This document shows positions 53,167 to 62,656 of a stretch of 64,000 bases of DNA, in pieces. The first letter of the stretch is position 1; every line of letters begins with the position of its first letter. The translations under genes were made by a program, and so were the position numbers. Under the pieces are notes generated by a model that was not told the DNA's origin, did not search any database, and saw only the letters and a list, made by a program, of their open reading frames with translations. The DNA is from Lascolabacillus massiliensis (GTDB lineage: Bacteria > Bacteroidota > Bacteroidia > Bacteroidales > Dysgonomonadaceae), in the NCBI RefSeq assembly GCF_001282625.1, contig NZ_CTEJ01000001.1, forward strand, positions 248,001-312,000, written 5' to 3'.

Positions 53167-56109
53167 ATGAAAAGTGAAAATTATCTTTTATTAAAAGGGA
53201 CTTTGTTCATATTCTTATGGATATTTTCTCTGAGCATGTTTGCGCAGAATATTACTGTAAGAGGTACTGTCTATGATACAGACGGTGAGGCATTAATTGG
53301 TGTAACAGTTCAGGTTCAGGGAACTACAACTGGTACAGTAACTGATGTTAATGGCGGGTACGTGCTACAGAATGTTGCTCCTAATGCTATTCTAGAAGTA
53401 TCATATGTTGGTATGAGGACTGAAATAATTCCTGTTAGAGGAAGAACTCAGATTGATGTGGAGCTAACGGATGACACAGAGCTGCTTGATGAGCTTGTAG
53501 TTGTTGGATATGGTGAACAACGACGCAGGGAAATTACCGGATCAGTAACGAATGTAACATCTGAGAATTTTAACCAGGGGGTTACAAGAGATGCAGCAGA
53601 CCTGCTACAGGGAAAGGTAGCCGGATTGCAGATAACTACTCCTTCGGGTGATGTTACTGATGGTACACGTATAAGGTTAAGAGGTGTGTCAACACTTCAG
53701 AATGACCAAGGACCATTTATTGTGATTGATGGTGTGCCTGGTGGTGATCTTCAGACTGTGGCTCCTCAGGATATTGAATCAATTTCAGTTCTTAAAGATG
53801 CTTCATCTGCAGCTATTTATGGGTCAAGATCTGCCGGTGGTGTAATTCTGATTACTACAAAAAGAGGTTCCGGTGTTAAACCGAGGGTTTCCTACGATGG
53901 ATATGTAGCTGTTTCTCAAATTGCTAACAAGCCTGATCTGCTTACTGCAGAAGAGTGGCGCGATTATGCCCGCACAAGTGGCAGTGATGCTTCGGTATAT
54001 GACAGGTATAATGCAAGTACCGACTGGTTTGATGAGATAACAAGAGATGCTTTTTCTCAGAATCATAGTTTATCTTTGTCTGGTGGAGGCTCCAATAATA
54101 ACTATCGTGCCTCTTTTAACTATCTGAAAAGAGATGGAGTGATGAAGGATAACAATATGGACAGGTATAATTTCCGTTTTCAGATTATGCAACGTGCAAT
54201 AGGTGATAGACTTCGCATAGGTCTTACCGGTTCTGCAACTGTAAGGGATTTCAGGGTGCCAAACCGAAGGAATTTTGTTCTTGCATATAATATGTTACCT
54301 GTTTATCCTGTTAAAACATCAGATGGAGAATGGTTTGATACACGTGAATATGACCAGGGTAACCCTGTTCGCAACCAGCAGTATAATGAAAATAACAGGA
54401 AAAATGTTCAGTTTTATGGTTCAGGAGATATTTTATTCAACCTGGCAGAAGGATTGGATATTAAAACAATGCTTTATAAAGAACGAAGAGCTGAAGAAGG
54501 TAGTCGATATAACAACTCCGAGACTGAGGCGGGACGTGATGACGGTGGTTATGCACAGCGTGAGAACAGAATCTGGGATAAGCATTTGATGGAGTGGCTG
54601 CTTGATTATAGTACCAGTTTCGGTGCAAACGAACAGCATGGATTTAATGCTATGGCAGGATATTCTTGGGAAGAGAACGAATATTCTTATATGATGGCGG
54701 CAAACCGTAGTTTTACGACTGACCTGCTTGGGGCAAACAATTTGGCATCGGGACAAGGATTGCGTCCTACTGATGTTGGCTCTGCAAGAAATATGAGTCG
54801 TCTGATCTCATTCTTTGGTCGTGTACACTATAGCTATCAGTCGAAGTATATGGTTACTGCAACTGTTCGTCGTGATGGTTCTTCAAAATTTGGCTCTAAT
54901 CATAAATGGGGTATATTCCCTTCAGTTTCAGCTGCATGGGGAATTACTGAAGAGGCATTTATGAATGATGTTGAATGGGTGGATGAGATGAAGCTTAGAG
55001 TGGGTTATGGTGTGACAGGTAATCAATCCGGTCTTGATCCTTATAAGACACTCCAGTTATACGGTACAAGTGGTACCTATTACGACAATGGCGCATGGCT
55101 CACTGCTTATAGAATTAATCAGAATGCTAACCCTGACCTTAAATGGGAGGAGACTGCAATGTTTAATGTTGGTTTGGATTTCTTCTTATTCAACAACCGT
55201 TTGAGTGGTACGATTGAATGGTATGATAAACGTACAAAAGACATGCTCTATACATACCGTGTTCCTACACCACCGTTCTTACACTCTGAAATGATGGCTA
55301 ACGTTGGTGATATGAAAAATACTGGTATTGAGTTAGCTTTAAGTCTGGATGCAATAAAAACATCTGACTTCAGATGGAATACATCTGTTACCGCAGCTCA
55401 TAATAAAAATGAGATTACAAGCTTGTCTGATGATGTTTACACAACAAGTAGAATTCTCGTAGGAGATGCTTGGGTAAGAGGTGGATCCGGACGTACAACT
55501 CACGTTGTAGAAGAGGGGTATCCAGTAGGACAATTCTACGGTCCTGAATTTATCAGAATTGATGAGGATGGTAAATATGTTTTCCGTGATAGTGATGGTA
55601 ACGAGACTAATGCGGTTACTGCAGAGGATTATACCTATATTGGCTCTGCACAGCCTGACCTGACATTTGGATGGAGTAATCTATTCAGATATAAGAGATG
55701 GGATATGTCATTTTTCCTGAGAGGAACTTTTGGAAACAAGGTTCTTAATATGGGTAGGATGACTTATGGTCACCCCGGTTACCTTATCGGTGCTAATGCT
55801 CTTAATGATCCATTAATTCATCAGTTGAAGGTGGTACCTGAATATTCTTCACTTTATGTTGAAGATGCTTCACATATCCGACTTGATAATGCATCAATAG
55901 GATACACTTTTAAAACTGAGAATCTAAATTGGCTTGAAAATGCCAGAGTATATGCAACTGGCCAAAACCTGTTCCTGATCACTAAGTACAAGGGTCTTGA
56001 CCCTGAGGTTGATGAAAACAGGAATAACGGTTTGGCCCCTGGTGTTGAAGATCGTGAGTATTACCCAAAAGCAAGAACTTACTCAGTAGGTATCACTCTA
56101 ACATTCTAA
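53167..56109 (+). CDS. SusC/RagA-family TonB-dependent outer-membrane transporter
   Basis: A 980-residue outer-membrane importer. Signal peptide 1-26 (LFIFLWIFSLSMFAQ), carboxypeptidase-regulatory-like domain about 28-110 (VRGTVYDTDGEALIGVTVQV), then a plug domain with the family stretches VVVGYGEQRRREITGSV and FIVIDGVPGG, and DIESISVLKDASSAAIYG. The rest is a 22-strand barrel ending in TYSVGITLTF with the terminal Phe. No STN (signalling) domain precedes the plug, so no direct anti-sigma control is expected. Pairs with susD 18 bases on. Its substrate, peptide or glycan, is unknown because no enzymes are adjacent. Confidence 0.95.
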   Translation: MKSENYLLLKGTLFIFLWIFSLSMFAQNITVRGTVYDTDGEALIGVTVQVQGTTTGTVTDVNGGYVLQNVAPNAILEVSYVGMRTEIIPVRGRTQIDVELTDDTELLDELVVVGYGEQRRREITGSVTNVTSENFNQGVTRDAADLLQGKVAGLQITTPSGDVTDGTRIRLRGVSTLQNDQGPFIVIDGVPGGDLQTVAPQDIESISVLKDASSAAIYGSRSAGGVILITTKRGSGVKPRVSYDGYVAVSQIANKPDLLTAEEWRDYARTSGSDASVYDRYNASTDWFDEITRDAFSQNHSLSLSGGGSNNNYRASFNYLKRDGVMKDNNMDRYNFRFQIMQRAIGDRLRIGLTGSATVRDFRVPNRRNFVLAYNMLPVYPVKTSDGEWFDTREYDQGNPVRNQQYNENNRKNVQFYGSGDILFNLAEGLDIKTMLYKERRAEEGSRYNNSETEAGRDDGGYAQRENRIWDKHLMEWLLDYSTSFGANEQHGFNAMAGYSWEENEYSYMMAANRSFTTDLLGANNLASGQGLRPTDVGSARNMSRLISFFGRVHYSYQSKYMVTATVRRDGSSKFGSNHKWGIFPSVSAAWGITEEAFMNDVEWVDEMKLRVGYGVTGNQSGLDPYKTLQLYGTSGTYYDNGAWLTAYRINQNANPDLKWEETAMFNVGLDFFLFNNRLSGTIEWYDKRTKDMLYTYRVPTPPFLHSEMMANVGDMKNTGIELALSLDAIKTSDFRWNTSVTAAHNKNEITSLSDDVYTTSRILVGDAWVRGGSGRTTHVVEEGYPVGQFYGPEFIRIDEDGKYVFRDSDGNETNAVTAEDYTYIGSAQPDLTFGWSNLFRYKRWDMSFFLRGTFGNKVLNMGRMTYGHPGYLIGANALNDPLIHQLKVVPEYSSLYVEDASHIRLDNASIGYTFKTENLNWLENARVYATGQNLFLITKYKGLDPEVDENRNNGLAPGVEDREYYPKARTYSVGITLTF

Positions 56110-56127
56110 CTTATAAATCAGACAAAT

Positions 56128-57675
56128 ATGAAAAAAATATTTAATATAACATTGTTGTCGTTAGTGTTGGGTTTATTGGCAGGTATATATTCCTGTACCA
56201 ACCTTGATGAAACAGTATATGATACTATTCCTGCTGACCAGTTTGGAAAGAAACCGGCAGAAATAAATGCGATCATTGCTCCTATTTATAAAACACTGAA
56301 AAATGTATTCCCAGGTGATATTTTCCTTTTATCAGAACAGGCAGGAGATATGGCTATTACTCCTACAAGAGTAGGTGGTGACTGGTGGGATGGTGGTGTT
56401 CATATGGTTATGAAGCTGCATACATGGCATGCCAGAATTGGTCTGATCAACAATGCATGGAATGCCTGTACTTCTGGTATTACCACATGTAACCAAATTT
56501 ATGCTACAATTGAACAGTCTGAAATGGATGAAGAGCTGAAGACGCGGACTCTAGCCGAGATACGTGGTATCAGGGCTTTTTGGTACTATATACTAATAGA
56601 TTATTTTGGAAATGCTCCGTTAGTTGCAGATTATGAAAGTACTGAACTTCCAGGTATGGCGAGCCGTCAGCAACTTTATGATTTTGTAGTATCTGAACTA
56701 AATGCGATTAAAGATGTGCTTCGCGATGATGTTTCAGATGAGAGTTATGGTAAGTTTACACAAGGTGCTGCATATACACTGCTTGCAAAGATGTATCTTA
56801 ATGCTGAAGTGTGGACAGGTACTCCTAACTGGCAGGGAGTAATTGATGCCGCTGACAAAGTTATGTCAATGGACTATATCATAGAACCTAACTGGAAAGT
56901 TAACTTCGAAGTAAATAATCAGATTTCAAGAGAGATTATACTTCCTGCAATTTTCGGTAAGGATGATGGTGGTAATCATTTACATAAACGTACACTTCAT
57001 TACCTTGATCCTATCGCTCTGGGTATGACAGTTGGGACCTGGAATGGTGTTAGTGCACAGCCGGACTATGTTAAGCAGTTTGACGATGCAGACCAAAGAA
57101 AAGAGGGTTCATTCCTTATTGGACCTATGATTGATCCAGGTACCGGTGAGGTATTAATAACTGGTCACGCACGTCCATTGATTCATACTGTGGATTTCAA
57201 TATCATTCCCGGATCGATAAGAGAAGGTATGTGGGGTGAAGTTCACCAGGAAGAGGGTGCACGTTGTAATAAATGGGTATTTGAAAAAGGTTTGGCAAAC
57301 TCAGATATGGAGAATGATTTTGCAATTTTCCGTCTTGCTGACGTGTATCTAATGAAAGCCGAAGCATTGGTTGAATTGGGACAGAATAATAGTGAAGCTA
57401 CAAGATTGGTGAATGTAATCAGAGAGAGAGGATTTGGTGATGACTCTCATAATTATACATCAGTTACTATTGATGAAGTTCGCTTGGAAAGACGTCTGGA
57501 ATTAGCTTGGGAAAATACTAACCGTCAAGATATGATCCGCGCAGGAAAATTCCTGGAGCCGGGATATCTTCGTCCAACAGCATCTTCTCCTCACTTGTTG
57601 CTTTTCCCAATTCCTGAAAGTGCATGGGAAACTAATAATAATCTTGTACAGAATCCGGGATATCCTGCTTTCTGA
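56128..57675 (+). CDS. SusD/RagB-family surface lipoprotein
   Basis: A 515-residue nutrient-binding lipoprotein that caps the SusC-like channel. Lipobox GIYSCTNLDE at about residue 23, SusD-like N-terminal TPR region, and the C-terminal RagB/SusD part with FRLADVYLMKAEALVELG and LERRLELAWENTNRQDMIR, both family signatures. The end LLFPIPESAWETNNNLVQNPGY is also standard. It completes a two-gene locus with its own promoter and terminator. Confidence 0.95.
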   Translation: MKKIFNITLLSLVLGLLAGIYSCTNLDETVYDTIPADQFGKKPAEINAIIAPIYKTLKNVFPGDIFLLSEQAGDMAITPTRVGGDWWDGGVHMVMKLHTWHARIGLINNAWNACTSGITTCNQIYATIEQSEMDEELKTRTLAEIRGIRAFWYYILIDYFGNAPLVADYESTELPGMASRQQLYDFVVSELNAIKDVLRDDVSDESYGKFTQGAAYTLLAKMYLNAEVWTGTPNWQGVIDAADKVMSMDYIIEPNWKVNFEVNNQISREIILPAIFGKDDGGNHLHKRTLHYLDPIALGMTVGTWNGVSAQPDYVKQFDDADQRKEGSFLIGPMIDPGTGEVLITGHARPLIHTVDFNIIPGSIREGMWGEVHQEEGARCNKWVFEKGLANSDMENDFAIFRLADVYLMKAEALVELGQNNSEATRLVNVIRERGFGDDSHNYTSVTIDEVRLERRLELAWENTNRQDMIRAGKFLEPGYLRPTASSPHLLLFPIPESAWETNNNLVQNPGYPAF

Positions 57676-57694
57676 AATTACAATAACACAATAA

Positions 57695-57735
57695 TAAATA
57701 ATAAGTGCCTGAAATTTTCAGGCACTTATTATTTA
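57695..57735. terminator. Bidirectional terminator between susD and coaA
   Basis: AATAATAAGTGCCTGAAA and its complement form a perfect 18-pair stem around ATT, flanked by A/T runs. The coaA stop at 57733 lies inside its right edge. Confidence 0.9.
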
Positions 57736-58683
57736 TATCTTGCGAATTCTAACACCTCTGACAAAATGGCATTCGCTTTTTTCAAGTATAAGATTTGCTC
57801 TAAAACGGGTTGGTAGAATATTTTGCTCAAGATTAGGCAGGTTTATTTCATCCCAGACCTGATTTGCAAATTCCATCAGTTTATCCTCAGGATATGATGC
57901 ATACTGATGAAAGTAGGATTCCGGATTGCTGAAAGCTGTCTGCTGTAATTTTTTAAATCTCTCAAGGTACCATTGCCGTAGGTTTTTTTCACTTGCATCT
58001 ACATAGATTGAGAAGTCAAAGAAATCTGAAACGAAAACACGACGGCGAACTTTTTTTGATGTTGAAACCTGAAGCACATTTATACCCTCAACTATTAATA
58101 TATCTGGTCTGCTGAATGAGTATACCTTGTCTTTAATTATATCATAATAAAGGTGAGAATATACAGGGACTTCTAAATCGTCACGACCAGATTTTACACC
58201 TGAGAGAAACGCTAATAGTTTTTTTGCATCATAGCTTTCAGGAAATCCCTTTTTGTTTAATATCCCTCGGCGTTCGAGCTCTTCATTTGGATATAGGAAA
58301 CCATCTGTTGTAATTAATTCAACTTTAGGATTTCCGGGAGTAAGTGAGAGTAGTTTTTGCAAGACTCTGGCAGTTGTACTTTTACCTGCAGCAACACTAC
58401 CTGCTACACCAATGATATATGGAATTTGTTTACTTTTATTTTCGAAGAACTGATCCAGTTCATTATGCAGATTCCTGTAATGTGTAATATGAATCTGTAA
58501 TAGGCTTATCATTGGTATATAGATGTCTTCTATTTCATTTAGAGTAAGTGGTTCGTTTAATGCCTGTAGTTTGGTCAGATCTATATCAGAAATAGGGAAC
58601 ATAGGGTGTTCTTCCAGCTTTCGCCATTCGTTTCGTTTAAATGCACGAAAGGGAGAGTAAGTAACATCGTAGAATTTGTTCAT
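57733..58683 (-). CDS. coaA: Type I pantothenate kinase
   Basis: A 316-residue kinase carrying out the first step of coenzyme A synthesis. The P-loop is GSVAAGKS (95-102). Start MNKFYDVTYSPFRAF, then VYSHLYYDI, IVEGINVLQ and DFFDFSIYVDAS are all characteristic of CoaA, as is the C-terminal LILEKSECHFVRGVRIRKI. Length matches the E. coli enzyme. A -7 box (TATTTTTG, 58709-58716) lies 26 bases upstream. Its stop overlaps the terminator shared with susD. Confidence 0.97.
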   Translation of the reverse strand: MNKFYDVTYSPFRAFKRNEWRKLEEHPMFPISDIDLTKLQALNEPLTLNEIEDIYIPMISLLQIHITHYRNLHNELDQFFENKSKQIPYIIGVAGSVAAGKSTTARVLQKLLSLTPGNPKVELITTDGFLYPNEELERRGILNKKGFPESYDAKKLLAFLSGVKSGRDDLEVPVYSHLYYDIIKDKVYSFSRPDILIVEGINVLQVSTSKKVRRRVFVSDFFDFSIYVDASEKNLRQWYLERFKKLQQTAFSNPESYFHQYASYPEDKLMEFANQVWDEINLPNLEQNILPTRFRANLILEKSECHFVRGVRIRKI

Positions 58684-58708
58684 CGGGATTTAATATTAAA
58701 ATAGTTTA

Positions 58709-58716
58709 CAAAAATA
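58709..58716 (-). promoter_or_regulatory. -7 box of the coaA promoter
   Basis: TATTTTTG on the minus strand fits TAnnTTTG. It leaves a very short leader of about 20 nt before coaA. Confidence 0.45.
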
Positions 58717-58779
58717 AGTCTTTTTGTGTAAAACTATTCTATTTATGTTCAGGAGATTATTTATGACGTTTTGTGACAT

Positions 58780-58811
58780 AAAAAAACCGGCAAATTTTGG
58801 TTTGCCGGTTT
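58780..58811 (-). terminator. Rho-independent terminator after htpG
   Basis: On the minus strand AACCGGCAAA pairs with TTTGCCGGTT around a six-base loop, followed by five more T. It lies 23 bases beyond the htpG stop. Confidence 0.85.
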
Positions 58812-58833
58812 CGTTTACTAATTAAGCAGATAT

Positions 58834-60729
58834 TTATTTGATCATATCAAAACTGCGTTTCACAAAATTGCTCAATGCTTCACCCTTAAGCATACCTCCC
58901 GAAAGAAGTGCAAGATCTATCATCTGTTTTATTTTTCCATCCTCTGTAATCTCTTTTAAAAGCAGCTCTTTGTCTTTTTCTTTACTTGCATCTATTAATG
59001 ATTTAATACTCGGATGCTGTGTGTTCAGTACAACCTGATAAGTGTCAGGTAATTCACCATAGAAGGCCATTTGTTGCTGCATGGCAGCCATCTCTTTCAT
59101 CCTTCGTGAAAATTCATTTTGAACGATTTGTACAGGTCTGGAACTCTCTCCCAATGCCTTGAAATCAACAGTGAACTCAGTTTTTTCGATTGCAGGAAGT
59201 TGAGCTTTTATAGTATGGGTAAGTGTTTCTTTTTGTTTATCTGATAGTACAATCTCTTTGATGTCTTCTTTCTGTATGATATGGTCGATAATATCACTAT
59301 CAACTCTAACAAAGCGAGTTTTTTCAAGTTTCTGTTCAAGCAGACCTACCCAGTGAACATCAAGCTGACCATCCATCAAAAGTACATCGTAACCTTTCTC
59401 TTTGGCTGCCTCTATATGTGAATACTGTTCCTGTTTATTGCTGCAGTATAGATTAATAATGTCGCCATTCTTGTCGGTCTGACTACCAGAAACAAGAGTT
59501 TTATATTCTTCGAATGTAAAGTATTCACCTTCAGTGTTCTTTAATAACGAAAACTTAGCAGCCCTATCATAGAATTTATCATCAGTAAGCATACCGTACT
59601 CAATAAATAGCTTAAGGCTATCCCATTTTTCCTGAAACTGAGTACGTTCTTTTTTAAATAACTCTTCAAGTTTATCGGCAACTTTTTTTGTTATATGGCT
59701 TGAAATCTTTTTTACGTTGTTATCTCCTTGCAAATATGATCTCGAAACATTTAACGGGATGTCAGGTGAATCAATAACTCCATGCAGTAGTGTAAGGAAT
59801 TCCGGAACGATACCTTCTACTGAATCTGTTACATATACCTGATTGCTGTATAGCTGTATTTTATTTCGTTGTAGATCGAGGTTATTCTTGATCTTAGGGA
59901 AATAGAGTATTCCGGTAAGATTAAAAGGGTAGTCTACGTTCAGATGAATCGAAAACATTGGTTCTTCATTAAAAGACATGGGATAAAGATCCCTATAAAA
60001 TTTAATGTAGTCCTCATCTTTTAGTCCTGCAGGTTTTTGACGCCATAGAGGGTTAACATCGTTGATAATATTATCTTCTTCTGTATCTATAAGCTTTCCT
60101 TCTTTCCAATCCTGTTTTTTGCCGAAAATAATTGGAACGGGAAGAAACTTACAGTATTTAACGAGTAATGATTCTATCCTTTCTTTTTCGAGAAACTCTT
60201 TATATTCATCATCAATATGGAGTACAATGTCAGTTCCTCTTTCATCTTTTTCTGTTTCCTGCATCGTAAATTCAGGACTACCGTCACATGTCCATTTAAC
60301 TGCAGGCTCATCTTTGTATGATTTTGAAATTATCTCTACTCTATTAGATACCATAAAAGAGGAGTAGAAACCCAGACCGAAATGACCAATTATTGCGTTT
60401 GCATCATCTTTATATTTATCGAGAAACTCATTTGCTGATGATAATGCAATCTGATTGATATACTTATCAACTTCTTCAGCTGTCATACCTATACCCCGAT
60501 CGGAAATAGTAACTGTTTTCTGCTCTTTATTTAGAGTTACTCGAACTGACAATTCTCCAAGTTCTCCTTTAAATTCACCTCTGTCTGAAAGTGTTTTGAT
60601 TTTCTGTGTCGCATCAACTGCATTAGAAACTATTTCTCGCAGGAATATTTCCTGGTCACTGTAAAGAAACTTTTTAATAATGGGGAATATATTGTCAGTA
60701 GTAACCCCAATCTTTCCTTTTTGTACCAT
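58834..60729 (-). CDS. htpG: Hsp90-family chaperone HtpG
   Basis: A 631-residue ATP-dependent chaperone. N-terminal GHKL ATPase domain with REIVSNAVDATQKI, the ISDRGIGMTAEEV motif and GHFGLGFYSSFMVS; middle domain with GILYFPKI and NLDLQRNKIQLYSNQVYV plus LNVSRSYLQ; C-terminal dimerisation domain to residue 631. All are standard for HtpG. Single gene with its own terminator; no CIRCE or sigma-32-like element was recognised upstream. Confidence 0.97.
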   Translation of the reverse strand: MVQKGKIGVTTDNIFPIIKKFLYSDQEIFLREIVSNAVDATQKIKTLSDRGEFKGELGELSVRVTLNKEQKTVTISDRGIGMTAEEVDKYINQIALSSANEFLDKYKDDANAIIGHFGLGFYSSFMVSNRVEIISKSYKDEPAVKWTCDGSPEFTMQETEKDERGTDIVLHIDDEYKEFLEKERIESLLVKYCKFLPVPIIFGKKQDWKEGKLIDTEEDNIINDVNPLWRQKPAGLKDEDYIKFYRDLYPMSFNEEPMFSIHLNVDYPFNLTGILYFPKIKNNLDLQRNKIQLYSNQVYVTDSVEGIVPEFLTLLHGVIDSPDIPLNVSRSYLQGDNNVKKISSHITKKVADKLEELFKKERTQFQEKWDSLKLFIEYGMLTDDKFYDRAAKFSLLKNTEGEYFTFEEYKTLVSGSQTDKNGDIINLYCSNKQEQYSHIEAAKEKGYDVLLMDGQLDVHWVGLLEQKLEKTRFVRVDSDIIDHIIQKEDIKEIVLSDKQKETLTHTIKAQLPAIEKTEFTVDFKALGESSRPVQIVQNEFSRRMKEMAAMQQQMAFYGELPDTYQVVLNTQHPSIKSLIDASKEKDKELLLKEITEDGKIKQMIDLALLSGGMLKGEALSNFVKRSFDMIK

Positions 60730-61058
60730 ATTTCTTATTTTAATTTAAATGTCTATTATACATTTACAAATAGTATGCCATTTAAAGAAGGACACAGTCA
60801 ATATTTTTCGAAAAAACGACTAAAAGTCAAATTTATTACAATATCAAAACTGATTCTAAATAATATAAATTTTTTTTATAGGGTATAAACGCCTCAATTG
60901 TTGCCTTTTTTCTTTAATTAAAAGTCAGATAATCAGTGGTGTTACGATAATAATTTATTTGTTAACACAAATTAATCGTATTTACTCTGGATAAGATAGT
61001 TTGTTTTATATTTATTCATATATATTTGTATGACACAATCATTTAAAAGTCAAAGCTT
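60730..61058. other. Divergent region between htpG and the ECF sigma gene
   Basis: A 329-base AT-rich region. It contains the promoter of the sigma gene (61000-61028). On the htpG side no perfect TAnnTTTG was found. No ORF or strong hairpin is present. Confidence 0.5.
61000..61028 (+). promoter_or_regulatory. Promoter of the ECF sigma factor gene
   Basis: TTTG at 61000-61003, a 17-base spacer and TATATTTG at 61021-61028 match the Bacteroidota housekeeping pattern with slightly short spacing. Transcription would begin about 24 bases before the ATG. Confidence 0.6.
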
Positions 61059-61577
61059 ATGAAGACTAAAGTCGCTTTCGAAAAACAGCTATTAGGATTG
61101 CAGGATAATATGTTTAACTTCGCCCTGACACTTACAGCTGATAGAGAAGAAGCCAAAGATTTATTACAGGAAACTACGCTTCGAGTATTAGACAATAGAG
61201 AAAAATATTACGAAAATGTAAATTTCAAAGGCTGGGTTTTCACAATTATGCATAATATATTCGTTAATAATTATCGTAAAATTGTTAGAAGTCAGACTAT
61301 AATAGATAAAACAGAAAATTTATATCATCTCAACCTCCCTCAGGATTCAGGATTTGATACACCAGACGGGGCATACACTATAAAAGAAATAAATAAAGCA
61401 ATAAACAGTTTTACTGATGAGTATAAAGTTCCCTTTTCGATGCATGTTTCAGGTTATAAATATGAAGAGATAGCTAATCATCTGGATTTGCCAATTGGAA
61501 CAGTTAAAAGCCGAATCTTCTTTGCACGTAAAAGATTAAAGGAAATGCTTAAAGATTTTAGATTTTACTCAGAATAA
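61059..61577 (+). CDS. ECF-type RNA polymerase sigma factor
   Basis: A 172-residue sigma factor with region 2 (about 12-80: DNMFNFALTLTADREEAKDLLQ, WVFTIMHNIFVNNYRK) and region 4 (about 115-165: YEEIANHLDLPIGTVKSRIFFARKRL). No anti-sigma gene is adjacent: the next gene is a Ca2+/Na+ exchanger behind a terminator. That and the RpoE-like sequence suggest a stand-alone stress-type sigma factor rather than one of the SusC-linked sigma/anti-sigma pairs. Its target promoters are unknown. Confidence 0.92.
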   Translation: MKTKVAFEKQLLGLQDNMFNFALTLTADREEAKDLLQETTLRVLDNREKYYENVNFKGWVFTIMHNIFVNNYRKIVRSQTIIDKTENLYHLNLPQDSGFDTPDGAYTIKEINKAINSFTDEYKVPFSMHVSGYKYEEIANHLDLPIGTVKSRIFFARKRLKEMLKDFRFYSE

Positions 61578-61598
61578 TTTATAGAATATATCTAATCA

Positions 61599-61632
61599 TA
61601 AAAAAACCTCTTGAATAAAGAGGTTTTTTATT
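61599..61632 (+). terminator. Terminator after the ECF sigma gene
   Basis: AAAAAACCTCTT pairs with AAGAGGTTTTTT around a five-base loop and runs into a T-tract. Nearly symmetrical. Confidence 0.85.
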
Positions 61633-61644
61633 TGTAAAATTAGC

Positions 61645-61652
61645 TACCTTTG
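61645..61652 (+). promoter_or_regulatory. -7 box of the exchanger gene
   Basis: TACCTTTG is a perfect TAnnTTTG element 34 bases before the ATG, just after the preceding terminator. No well-placed -33 TTTG was seen. Confidence 0.5.
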
Positions 61653-61686
61653 CCAGAGGTTATAGAATCAGGTAAATAATTTTAAG

Positions 61687-62631
61687 ATGGAGATTGTTTG
61701 GTTATTATTGTCTTTAGTAATTCTTTATTTTGGTGCAGAAGGGTTGGTTTCAGGAGCATCGTCACTTGCAAAAAGACTGGCTGTTAGTCCTTTGGTAATA
61801 GGTTTAACAATTGTTTCTATCGGTACCAGTATGCCGGAGCTGGTGGTTAGCTCTAAAGCCGCACTGGCTGGTCAGAGTGCATTATCTATCGGAAATGTTC
61901 TTGGTTCCAATATGTTTAATGTGGGCATCATACTAGGTCTTTCAGCAATCATATATCCGGTATTGGTAAAAAGACAGTTGTTAAAGCTCGATGTACCTAT
62001 TATGATATTTTCATCTATACTTTTCTTAATTTTCTTCCTGGATTCAAGAATTTCTAGAATTGAATCTGGATTGATGTTACTTATTTTCATTTCTTATATT
62101 ATTTACCTCTATCTTTCATCAAATAAAGATTCAAAAAAGACTGCAGAAGATAAGTCACAAAATATTGAAGATATAAAAATGAGTAAACACTGGGTGTTAG
62201 ATCTAATCTTCATCTTGGTTGGTTTATTGGGCTTGGTATATGGATCTGACCTGCTAGTTGTGAACTCTGTTATTATTGCAGAGCGTTTAGGTATGTCTGA
62301 AGCATTGATTGGTATGACCATCGTAGCAACTGGAACAAGCATGCCAGAACTTGCTACTTCTGTAGTGGCAGCAATAAAAAAACGTTCCGATATTGCTATC
62401 GGAAACGTTGTTGGTTCAAACATATTCAATATATTTCTAATTTTAGGTGTTGCGGGATTAATACACCCAATTTCTACGACAGAAATAAATTATTTTGACT
62501 CAATGTTTGTTGTTTTGCTGGGTCTTGTTTTGTGGTTATTTATGAAACTTAGTACACGAATTACTCGCTGGCAGGGAGTTGCATTTCTCTTCTTATATGC
62601 ATTATACTTTACTATTAAAACTATAATTTAA
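61687..62631 (+). CDS. CaCA-family calcium/sodium antiporter (YrbG-like)
   Basis: A 314-residue exchanger with ten predicted membrane helices arranged as two inverted halves. Each half carries the alpha-repeat: GTSMPELVVSSKAAL with GNVLGSNMFNVGIILG in the first, and GTSMPELATSVVAAI with GNVVGSNIFNIFLILG in the second. The Glu of GTSMPE and Asn of GSN are the ion ligands in this family. A hydrophilic loop (about 145-165) joins the halves. With the Ca2+-ATPase at 27339 it gives the cell two calcium-export routes, here driven by the Na+ or H+ gradient. Confidence 0.93.
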   Translation: MEIVWLLLSLVILYFGAEGLVSGASSLAKRLAVSPLVIGLTIVSIGTSMPELVVSSKAALAGQSALSIGNVLGSNMFNVGIILGLSAIIYPVLVKRQLLKLDVPIMIFSSILFLIFFLDSRISRIESGLMLLIFISYIIYLYLSSNKDSKKTAEDKSQNIEDIKMSKHWVLDLIFILVGLLGLVYGSDLLVVNSVIIAERLGMSEALIGMTIVATGTSMPELATSVVAAIKKRSDIAIGNVVGSNIFNIFLILGVAGLIHPISTTEINYFDSMFVVLLGLVLWLFMKLSTRITRWQGVAFLFLYALYFTIKTII

Positions 62632-62656
62632 ATTTCTAATATACTTTATAGCTTAT

